From: Imbroritus primus
GTDB taxonomy: Bacteria; Pseudomonadota; Gammaproteobacteria; Burkholderiales; Burkholderiaceae
Assembly: GCF_964332355.1 (NCBI RefSeq)
Contig: NZ_OZ201293.1
Span: forward strand, 2,976,001-3,040,000
DNA length: 64,000 nt
Direction: 5' to 3'
Within the stretch, counting starts at the first letter, position 1, and each line of letters begins with the position of its first letter. The position numbers and the translations under genes are program-made. Positions 27,432 through 34,246 of this stretch are shown here, one piece after another. The notes beneath the pieces are model-generated. The model ran no database searches, was not told where the DNA came from, and saw only the letters and a program-made list of their open reading frames with translations.

Positions 27432-27848
27432 TCAGCGTGCGCCGACTGCCGGCAGCGGCAGTTCTTGCCGCACGCCGTTGCGCTCGAGCACCACGCGCCG
27501 CGGCTGGACTTCGACCAGCACGACCTCCGGTGCGAGCGACCCGCCCGTGCGCACCACCTTCGGTTCGCCGCCGTCCATTGCCAGAATGGCCGCGCCGCGC
27601 GGCCCGTCCGCCACGACGCCAAGCAGGCGAATGTCGCGGTTCGCGCTGCCGCGCGCGCCGCCAAACAGGGTGCGCACCGCGCCGGTTTCCAGGGCCTGCG
27701 GCTGCACGACCTGGCCCTGCGCCGGGAGCGGCAGCGTGCGCAAGGACATCCACGTCGTGATCCAGTAAGCCAGCAATGCGCAGATGGCCAGGAACAGCAG
27801 CAGGCTGACCAGGCGCGGCATTCGGGCGGAGAACAGGGACAATGGCAT
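27432..27848 (-). CDS. gspC: Type II secretion system protein C (short form)
   Basis: A 138-residue protein with one N-terminal membrane helix (PRLVSLLLFLAICALLAYWITTW, about residues 10-32) and a periplasmic homology region (RDIRLLGVVADGPRGAAILAMDG, then VRTGGSLAPEVVLVEVQPRRVVLERNG). GspC couples the inner-membrane platform to the secretin through that region. The C-terminal PDZ or coiled-coil domain found in longer GspC proteins is absent. It is divergent from gspG rather than heading the operon. The start at 27848 is chosen over an ATG 14 codons upstream. Confidence 0.85.
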   Translation of the reverse strand: MPLSLFSARMPRLVSLLLFLAICALLAYWITTWMSLRTLPLPAQGQVVQPQALETGAVRTLFGGARGSANRDIRLLGVVADGPRGAAILAMDGGEPKVVRTGGSLAPEVVLVEVQPRRVVLERNGVRQELPLPAVGAR

Positions 27849-28014
27849 GCTTGGGGTGCGGCGCGGCCGCGAAGGATCGGGAGCCCACACAATACCGCAT
27901 GCCGGTGACGCCTGCTACCGCCACCACCGTCCAGTCCGGTCGCCACAGAATGTGCATATTCGGACGTTATACTGTGCAATCCGCTGCCATCCGCTCTCGA
28001 GGTTACGCATCGCC

Positions 28015-28488
28015 ATGTGCACGCTGCTCCGCCGAACCCTTTGCCAGTCCACGCCTTCCCGGGGTACCCGCCGTCCGTCGCGCGGTTTCACGCTGATCGA
28101 AATCATGGTGGTGATCGTCATTCTCGGCGTCCTGGCGGCCCTGGTCGTCCCCAAGGTCATGAGCCGGCCGGACGAAGCGCGCATCATCGCCGCGAAACAA
28201 GATATCGCCGCCATCATGCAGGGCCTGAAGCTCTACCGACTCGACAATGGCCGCTACCCGACCAGCGAACAAGGCTTGCAGGCGCTGGTCAGCAAACCCA
28301 GTGCCGAACCGGTGCCCAATAACTGGAAAGGCGGCGGCTACCTGGAAAAGCTGCCCAAGGATCCCTGGGGCCAGCCGTACCAGTACCTGAATCCGGGCGT
28401 GCGCGGCGAGCTCGATGTCTTCAGTTTCGGCGCGGATGGCCAAGCCGGCGGCAGCGGCAACGACGCCGACATCGGCAACTGGGAATAA
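28015..28488 (+). CDS. gspG: Type II secretion system major pseudopilin
   Basis: A 157-residue prepilin. A 24-residue basic leader ends in G before the processed N-terminus FTLIEIMVVIVILGVLAALV, the prepilin peptidase signature with Glu5. The C-terminal domain carries the GspG family blocks NGRYPTSEQGLQALV, KDPWGQPYQYLNPG and SFGADGQ, which form the calcium site. Polymerised GspG drives substrates through the secretin. The open frame extends upstream, but the ATG at 28015 gives a normal leader. It is the first gene of the gspG-F run. Confidence 0.96.
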   Translation: MCTLLRRTLCQSTPSRGTRRPSRGFTLIEIMVVIVILGVLAALVVPKVMSRPDEARIIAAKQDIAAIMQGLKLYRLDNGRYPTSEQGLQALVSKPSAEPVPNNWKGGGYLEKLPKDPWGQPYQYLNPGVRGELDVFSFGADGQAGGSGNDADIGNWE

Positions 28489-28502
28489 GCCGGCCTGCGC
28501 CC

Positions 28503-29132
28503 ATGCCTGCGCTCCTGTCGTGCGGTACAGTCCCGCAAACTGACGGGCGGCCCGCCGGCTCGCGCCGGCCGTGGGCAAGCGGCTGGACCTCATCCCCTCG
28601 TCACGTTCTTCCGCACTGTCGTGGCATCCACTGGTTCCGCCCACGAGGTATCGGCATCAGTACCCGCCGCGGCACCCGCGCCAGTACCGGCTTCACCCTG
28701 ATCGAACTCCTGGTAGTGCTGGTCATCGCCGGCGCCGCGCTGGCGCTGGTGGTGGTGCAAGCCACCCCCAACGAACAATCGCGTCTGCGCGACGATGCCG
28801 ACAAGATCGCTCACCTGTTCGCGCTGGCCGACGAGGAGGCACAATTGCGCGCCCAGCCACTGGCATGGGAAGGCGATGTGCGCGGCTGGCGCTTCCAGAC
28901 ACAACGTGGCAACGAGCCGCCAGTCCTTCAGCAGGACGTGCTGGCGCCCGGTGCATGGGCACGGCCGCTTGATGCCGTACGCCTGACACGCGGCACCACC
29001 GCTGTGCCGCCGCGCCTGCTGTTCGGCGAGGAAACCATCAGCCAGCCATTCCGCCTGACACTCGTCCGCGACGGCCTCAGCACCACGGTCGTCGGCGACG
29101 GCGCTGGCACATACCGGACGGAAACGCCATGA
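28503..29132 (+). CDS. gspH: Type II secretion system minor pseudopilin H
   Basis: A minor pseudopilin recognised by G-FTLIELLVVLVIAGAALALV and by its place between gspG and gspI. With the ATG at 28503 the protein has 209 residues, but the cleavage site then lies after about 63 residues, far longer than the usual leader of under 25. There is no in-frame ATG, GTG or TTG nearer the cleavage site. An ATC about 16 codons before it, preceded by an ACGAGG-like sequence, is a possible non-standard start. The stop overlaps gspI by 4 bases. The function is sure; the start is not. Confidence 0.85.
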   Translation: MPALLSCGTVPQTDGRPAGSRRPWASGWTSSPRHVLPHCRGIHWFRPRGIGISTRRGTRASTGFTLIELLVVLVIAGAALALVVVQATPNEQSRLRDDADKIAHLFALADEEAQLRAQPLAWEGDVRGWRFQTQRGNEPPVLQQDVLAPGAWARPLDAVRLTRGTTAVPPRLLFGEETISQPFRLTLVRDGLSTTVVGDGAGTYRTETP

Positions 29133-29563
29133 GATCCCGTGCCGCATCCGCCAGCCCGTACCATGCCGGCCGCAGCGTCCACGTGCGCCACATACTCGGC
29201 TTCACCCTGATCGAGGTGTTGGTCGCCCTGACCATCGTCGGCGTTGCCCTCGGCGCCGCGATGCGCGCCATGGGCAGCATGACGCAGGCGAGCCATGACC
29301 TGCGCCTGCGCATGCTGGCCAACTGGAGCGCCGAGAACCACCTGGCCGGGCTGCGCCTCGACAAACGCTGGCCGACGCCCGGTACGCGCACGGTCAGCTG
29401 CCCGCAGGGCACGGTGGCACTGGTCTGCGTGGAAACCGCCAGCGCCACGCCCAATCCCGCCTTCCGGCGCGTCGAGGTGGCCGTGTACGCGGCCGGCGAC
29501 CCAAGCGCGCGACTGGCCTGGCTGGTCACACTGCAGCCCGATCCGGGCCGGAACCTGTTCTGA
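29129..29563 (+). CDS. gspI: Type II secretion system minor pseudopilin I
   Basis: A 144-residue minor pseudopilin. A 24-residue leader ends in G before FTLIEVLVALTIVGVALGAAM, and the body has the family pattern of a Cys-containing beta domain (RTVSCPQGTVALVC). GspI nucleates the pseudopilus tip with GspJ and GspK. It overlaps gspH by ATGA, and gspJ follows after one base, so the three are translationally coupled. Confidence 0.93.
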   Translation: MRSRAASASPYHAGRSVHVRHILGFTLIEVLVALTIVGVALGAAMRAMGSMTQASHDLRLRMLANWSAENHLAGLRLDKRWPTPGTRTVSCPQGTVALVCVETASATPNPAFRRVEVAVYAAGDPSARLAWLVTLQPDPGRNLF

Positions 29564-29564
29564 C

Positions 29565-30242
29565 ATGCGCGCACGCCATACAGGCCTCAATACAGGTCTC
29601 AATACGGGCTTCACGCTCATCGAACTGCTTGTCGCCATTACCCTGCTGGCGGTGATTGCCGTACTGTCCTGGCGCGGTCTGAACAGTCTGATGCGCGGCC
29701 GCGACGCCATCGTCAGCGAGGAGGCGCGCCTGCGCGCCCTGAACCGCACCTTCAGCCAACTCGACAGCGATTGCGCGGCCCTCGCCGACGCGCAGGCATT
29801 GCAGCGCAGTCCGGTCCTGCTTGAACCCAACCGGCTTGTGCTGATCCGCGACCGTCGCGAGCCGCAACAGCCTACGCAATGGCAGGTCGTGACCTACGCG
29901 CTCGATACGGGCCGGGTGATCCGCACGGCCAGTGCGCCGCTCCCCGACACCACGCAACTGGCAGCGGCACTGCAGGCTGGCGCGACGGTGACCGGTCCGA
30001 CCGCAGCCACCTCGGTCGCCCTCGTCGAGGATGCCACGCAACTGAGCGCACGCGCCTGGATCGAACCAGGTGGCTGGGTTGCGCGCAGCACCGCCGTCGA
30101 CGCGGCACTGCAGCCGCCCCCCGCCGTTGCCGGACAAACCCCGGCTACGCCAGTGATCCGCGCCGTGGAACTGAGCCTCGACGTCGCTACCGGCGGCAGC
30201 ACGCCACAGCGTTATGCCAAGACTTGCCTGACGGGACGCTGA
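29565..30242 (+). CDS. gspJ: Type II secretion system minor pseudopilin J
   Basis: A 225-residue minor pseudopilin. The leader MRARHTGLNTGLNTG precedes FTLIELLVAITLLAVIAVLS. The body shows the GspJ blocks RLRALNRTFSQLDSDCAALAD and VVTYALDTGRVIR. The start ATG at 29565 is chosen because it gives a 15-residue leader; the frame is open further upstream through gspI. The leader itself is made of short tandem repeats (see the repeat entry). Confidence 0.93.
   Translation: MRARHTGLNTGLNTGFTLIELLVAITLLAVIAVLSWRGLNSLMRGRDAIVSEEARLRALNRTFSQLDSDCAALADAQALQRSPVLLEPNRLVLIRDRREPQQPTQWQVVTYALDTGRVIRTASAPLPDTTQLAAALQAGATVTGPTAATSVALVEDATQLSARAWIEPGGWVARSTAVDAALQPPPAVAGQTPATPVIRAVELSLDVATGGSTPQRYAKTCLTGR
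29579..29614 (+). repeat. Three imperfect 12-base tandem repeats in the gspJ leader
   Basis: Units TACAGGCCTCAA, TACAGGTCTCAA and TACGGGCTTCAC lie head to tail. They encode TGLNTGLNTGFT in the prepilin leader just before the cleavage site. Whole-codon repeats here could vary leader length without breaking the frame. Confidence 0.8.
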
Positions 30243-30245
30243 CCC

Positions 30246-31292
30246 ATGCCCCGGCCTGCCCGCCCCCGCCTCTTCCACCCTCGGTGCAGCCACGCCGCCC
30301 AACGCGGCGCGGCCATCGTCACAGCGCTGCTGGTGGTCACGCTCGCCGTGGTACTGGTATCGGGCCTGCTGTGGCGCCAGCAGGTGCAGATCCGCTCGAT
30401 CGAGAACCAGCGCCTGCGCGCGCAGGCCGACTGGATCTTCACCGCCGCGCTCGACTATGCCCGACTGGTGCTACGCGACGATCTGCGCCGCACCGCCGTC
30501 GACCACCTCGGTGAAGTCTGGGCGGTGCCCATCGCCGAAACCCGCCTGTCCGATTTTCTCGGCGCCAGCCTGCGCACCGACACAGCCGGCGAAACCTCCT
30601 TCCTCGCCGGGCGCATCGTCGATGCCGAAGCGCGCTTCAACCTGACCAACCTGGTCAACCTGATCACCGTGAACGGCGTGACGCGCAGCGCGGGGCCGAA
30701 CGTGGACGCTATCGCCGCCTATCGTCGCCTGCTCACGTTGCTGAATCTCAACCCCGACCTGGCCGAAGTCACGGCGCAGCATCTGCAGGCCACGCTCGGC
30801 GCCAGTCCTGCCGGACCGACCCCGGCCGCCGCGCCGGCGCCGCGCGCCCATCCGCTGCGCGACCTCGACGACCTGCTGGCGATTCCCGGCTACGATCCGG
30901 CCAGTGTGGCGCGGCTCGCGCCTTTCGCCATCGTGCTGCCGCAACGCTCGACCCACAACGCCAACACCGCCTCGGCTGAAGTCATGAGCGCCCTGCTCGA
31001 TGGCCTGACCCTGCCGGCCGCACGCACGCTCGTCGCCCAACGCGCGCGGGCGCACTACAACAGTCTGGCCGATCTGCAAAACCAGTTGCGCGCCGCAGCA
31101 CCCGAGTTGCCAGCACGCAGCCTTGCGGCGTTCGATGTGCGCAGCAGCCATTTCCTGGTTTACGGACAGGTCCGGCACGAACGCGCCGAGCGTGTACGCG
31201 AGGCCCTGGTCTACCGCCACGCGGCCAACGTGCCGGAGGTCACCCGCGTGCTCTGGATCCGTCCGGTACCGAGCCTGCCGGCCAATCCCTGA
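30246..31292 (+). CDS. gspK: Type II secretion system minor pseudopilin K
   Basis: A 348-residue protein that caps the pseudopilus. The prepilin region is QRG followed by AAIVTALLVVTLAVVLVSGLL and, as in other GspK proteins, it lacks Glu5. The middle contains the large alpha-helical insertion with ATHNANTASAEVM-like and DLDDLLAIPGYDPASVARLAPF blocks typical of the family. It follows gspJ after 3 bases. The next gene, gspL, begins only after a 163-base gap, the largest in this operon. Confidence 0.93.
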   Translation: MPRPARPRLFHPRCSHAAQRGAAIVTALLVVTLAVVLVSGLLWRQQVQIRSIENQRLRAQADWIFTAALDYARLVLRDDLRRTAVDHLGEVWAVPIAETRLSDFLGASLRTDTAGETSFLAGRIVDAEARFNLTNLVNLITVNGVTRSAGPNVDAIAAYRRLLTLLNLNPDLAEVTAQHLQATLGASPAGPTPAAAPAPRAHPLRDLDDLLAIPGYDPASVARLAPFAIVLPQRSTHNANTASAEVMSALLDGLTLPAARTLVAQRARAHYNSLADLQNQLRAAAPELPARSLAAFDVRSSHFLVYGQVRHERAERVREALVYRHAANVPEVTRVLWIRPVPSLPANP

Positions 31293-31419
31293 CCGTCTGG
31301 CTCGGGCAAACCGTCGATCAGCCGCGACGCAACGCGCGCGCCATGCAGACTGGACCATTGACGCACGACTGTCATGCTGGCAAGGTACGCTGCGGGCTGG
31401 AGGCACCAGCCTCTGCCCT

Positions 31420-31445
31420 TTTACCGACTCCATTTACCGACTCCA
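31420..31445 (+). repeat. Perfect 13-base tandem duplication before gspL
   Basis: TTTACCGACTCCA occurs twice head to tail (31420-31432 and 31433-31445), ending at the gspL ribosome site. A second small tandem repeat (GTCACGTCC, GTCACGTCT at 31459-31476) follows directly and encodes VTSVTS. Confidence 0.85.
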
Positions 31446-31455
31446 GCGAGGTCGT

Positions 31456-32826
31456 TTGGTCACGTCCGTCACGTCTGTCTATGTCCGTCTGCCCCACCGC
31501 CCTGGCGGCGGCGCCCCGACTGCCGAAACCTGGCAGCTCGGTCCGGTCCGCTTCGCCCTGGTGCGGGAAGACGCTGCTCAGACCATCCTGCGGCAAGGAC
31601 AGGCCTTGCCCGACGATTTACCCGCCGCCGACCGGCTGATCCTGATCTTTGCCGCCAGCGATGTCTGGACGGCAGAAATCCCCGTACCGCCTCTTGCCAA
31701 AACGAAGTTGCGCCAGGCGCTGCCACATCTCGTCGAAGACCGTCTGGCTGGCGACCCGCTGCAATGCCATATCGCCACCCGGACCGCTGCGGCGCGCGGC
31801 GCGCCGCAGCCGCAGCCGGTCGCCGCCATCGACCGCGCCTGGTTCCGCCACGTGCTGGGCGCGTTCAGCGTACAGTCACACCGGCGCCTGCTCGCCCTGG
31901 CCGCGCAGCATTGCCTGCCGACCGGCCCAGGTGACTCAGAGGGGCCAACTCAGCCAAGCGGTGACCCCGTGCTGTCCAACGTCACCACCGTCGCCATCGA
32001 GACCACGCGCCCTGCGGATGCGACGCTCGCGGCGATTGCCGGCAACACCTGCGACATCACGGTCCGTCCGGCAACCGGGTCCGGCTATGGCCTGCAGCTC
32101 GCCCCGGAGAGCCTGCCGCTCTGGCTGGCCATGGCGGGCAGCGAGGTGCGGCTGCTCGCGCCCGCCACGGAAGCCGCAACGCTGGCGGCCGCGACCGGGC
32201 ACCGCGTCGAGCCACTCGACTGGCCCGTCTGGATCGCCGGCACGCGGGCGGCGCTGGCCTCCGCGTCGGCTGTCGACCTGTGCCAGTTCGAATTTGCCGG
32301 TGAAGCTGGGGGCGCACGCCTGTGGCAGGCCTGGCGCGTGCCGGTCGCACTCGCGGCCGGCCTGCTGCTGGTCCAGGTGATCGGCATGAACACGCACTGG
32401 CTGATGCTGCGCCAGCAGAAAAATCAGCTCGTCGCCGGCATGGAGCAGACGCTGCGCGATGCCTTCCCGCGCACGCCTGTGATTGTCGACGCGCCGCTGC
32501 AGATGCGCCGCGAGGTGGAACAATTGCGCCTCGCCAGCGGCAAGAGCGGACCCGACGATTTCCTCCCGCTGGCCGACCGCTTCGCGCAAGCCGCGGCAAC
32601 CTTGCCGCCCGATGGCCTGCTGGCGCTCGACTATCGCGGCAAGACCCTGCGTGTCACGCTCAAGGACGGCCTCGACACCGCCGCCCTGCGCACGGCGCTA
32701 CGCACTGCCGGACTGAGCATGTCGCCCGCCGACGCTCCGCAGGCTTCCCCCCCGGCAGACCGTCCCGCGCCGGCTGGTGCGGTGCCACGCCAGGGCAGCC
32801 ATTGGACCGTCGCCCTGGCAAGCTGA
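31456..32826 (+). CDS. gspL: Type II secretion system protein L
   Basis: A 456-residue inner-membrane protein that links the ATPase GspE to the platform. The N-terminal cytoplasmic actin-like domain starts YVRLPHRPGGGAP and includes LPHLVEDRLAGDPLQCHI. One membrane helix follows at about residues 297-315 (VPVALAAGLLLVQVIGMN), then a periplasmic ferredoxin-like domain. The start is a TTG at 31456, chosen because AGCGAGG lies about 6 bases upstream and the family motif follows at once. gspM begins 7 bases after the stop. Confidence 0.9.
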   Translation: MVTSVTSVYVRLPHRPGGGAPTAETWQLGPVRFALVREDAAQTILRQGQALPDDLPAADRLILIFAASDVWTAEIPVPPLAKTKLRQALPHLVEDRLAGDPLQCHIATRTAAARGAPQPQPVAAIDRAWFRHVLGAFSVQSHRRLLALAAQHCLPTGPGDSEGPTQPSGDPVLSNVTTVAIETTRPADATLAAIAGNTCDITVRPATGSGYGLQLAPESLPLWLAMAGSEVRLLAPATEAATLAAATGHRVEPLDWPVWIAGTRAALASASAVDLCQFEFAGEAGGARLWQAWRVPVALAAGLLLVQVIGMNTHWLMLRQQKNQLVAGMEQTLRDAFPRTPVIVDAPLQMRREVEQLRLASGKSGPDDFLPLADRFAQAAATLPPDGLLALDYRGKTLRVTLKDGLDTAALRTALRTAGLSMSPADAPQASPPADRPAPAGAVPRQGSHWTVALAS

Positions 32827-32833
32827 AACCATC

Positions 32834-33406
32834 ATGTCCACACCTGATTTCCGCACCCTGGCCAGCTCCCTTTCCCGCCGCTTGCCGCGACGCCCCGCCA
32901 TGCCGGAGGCCCTGCGGACACGCTGGGAGGCGTTCTGGACCAACCTCGCGCCACGCGAGCGACGGCTGGTCGCGGGCGCGATTGCCGTCGTGGTCCTGGC
33001 CTGCGCCTACCTGCTGCTGTGGGAACCGGCGACGACGGGTCGCGCCCGGCTCGCGAAGGAATTGCCGGCCCTGCGCGAACAGGCGGCGCAGATGACCACG
33101 CTGGCGCGTGAGGCCCGCACACTGGCGAGCCACATGCCGCCGCCGCAGCAAGGCGAGGCACAGCGCGCCGCCCTGGAAAGCAGTCTCGCCAGCCATGGCC
33201 TAAAGCCCGTACAACTGTCGATCCAGGGTGAAACGGTCCAGCTGCAGCTCGACGGCATCGCCTTCGGCGCGTGGACCGACTGGCTTGCCAGCGTTCGTGA
33301 TGCGCAGCGGCTCAAGGTTACCGAGGCGCAGGTGCGCTACGTTGGCGCACCGGCCATCGTCAATGTGCGCGCGGTGCTGCAGGCACCCTCGCCGGCGGGG
33401 CGCTGA
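32834..33406 (+). CDS. gspM: Type II secretion system protein M
   Basis: A 190-residue inner-membrane protein. A cytoplasmic stretch is followed by the family signature WTNLAPRERRLVAGAIAVVV and a single membrane helix at about residues 45-63. The periplasmic part is coiled-coil-like, then a small beta-alpha domain (VQLSIQGETVQLQLDGIAFG). It partners GspL. gspN starts 2 bases after the stop. Confidence 0.92.
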   Translation: MSTPDFRTLASSLSRRLPRRPAMPEALRTRWEAFWTNLAPRERRLVAGAIAVVVLACAYLLLWEPATTGRARLAKELPALREQAAQMTTLAREARTLASHMPPPQQGEAQRAALESSLASHGLKPVQLSIQGETVQLQLDGIAFGAWTDWLASVRDAQRLKVTEAQVRYVGAPAIVNVRAVLQAPSPAGR

Positions 33407-33408
33407 GC

Positions 33409-34227
33409 ATGGCCGCCCAGCTCGAATCGCTGCGCGTCCCGCGCCCCCGTGCACGCGAACGCACGCACCCGCGCTGGCGCAGCCTGCTCGGCTGGAGCAC
33501 GCTCGGCGGCGTAGCGCTGCTCCTGACCCTGGCCGCCACCTGGCCCGCGACATGGGTCGCCACGGCGATTGCCGAACGCACCGGCCAGCGCGTCATCCTC
33601 GCGGATGCCAGCGGCACACTGTGGCGCGGCGCCGCCACGCTCGCCCTGGGCGCCGGACCGGAAAGCCATCAGGCCACCGTGCTGCCGGGCCGGCTGCACT
33701 GGCAACTGTCCGCCCTGGCCCTGCTGCGCGGCCGCGCCGTGATCGACCTGAACCACGATACCGCCTTGCCCGCCGCCGTACGCTTCACCGTCACACCCGC
33801 TGGCTGGCAAAGCGGCGCGGGCGTGCTGACCTTGCCTGCGGCCCTGCTGCAAGGTATTGGCGCCCCCTTCAATACACTGCAGCCGGAAGGCCGCATGCAG
33901 ATCAGCTGGAACCCACTGTCCGGCACGCTCGGGCAGGGCATTCGCGATGGCGATGCGACGGTGCGCCTCGATCAGCTGGCCTCCAACCTGAGTCCGATCC
34001 GGCCGCTCGGCAGCTATCTCGCCCGCCTGCGCTGGCAGGATGGCAACGGCAGCCTGACGCTGGCCACGCTAGACGGACCGCTGCTGCTCGATGGCGCAGG
34101 CACGCTGGGCCGCAACGCCCGTTTCGAAGGCACGGCGCGCGCCACGCCCGAAGCCGCCACCGCCCTGAACGCATTGTTGAGCCTGATGGGCCGCCGCGAA
34201 GGCACACTGACCCGGCTACGCTTTTGA
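33409..34227 (+). CDS. gspN: Type II secretion system protein N
   Basis: A 272-residue protein with one N-terminal membrane helix (GWSTLGGVALLLTLAATW) and a periplasmic beta-rich domain containing DASGTLWRGAATLALG and WNPLSGTLGQGIRDGDATVRLDQLAS. This pattern is typical of GspN, an accessory part of the secretion platform not found in every system. It lies between gspM and gspD. Confidence 0.9.
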   Translation: MAAQLESLRVPRPRARERTHPRWRSLLGWSTLGGVALLLTLAATWPATWVATAIAERTGQRVILADASGTLWRGAATLALGAGPESHQATVLPGRLHWQLSALALLRGRAVIDLNHDTALPAAVRFTVTPAGWQSGAGVLTLPAALLQGIGAPFNTLQPEGRMQISWNPLSGTLGQGIRDGDATVRLDQLASNLSPIRPLGSYLARLRWQDGNGSLTLATLDGPLLLDGAGTLGRNARFEGTARATPEAATALNALLSLMGRREGTLTRLRF

Positions 34228-34246
34228 GCCGCACCTGACACTTTCT

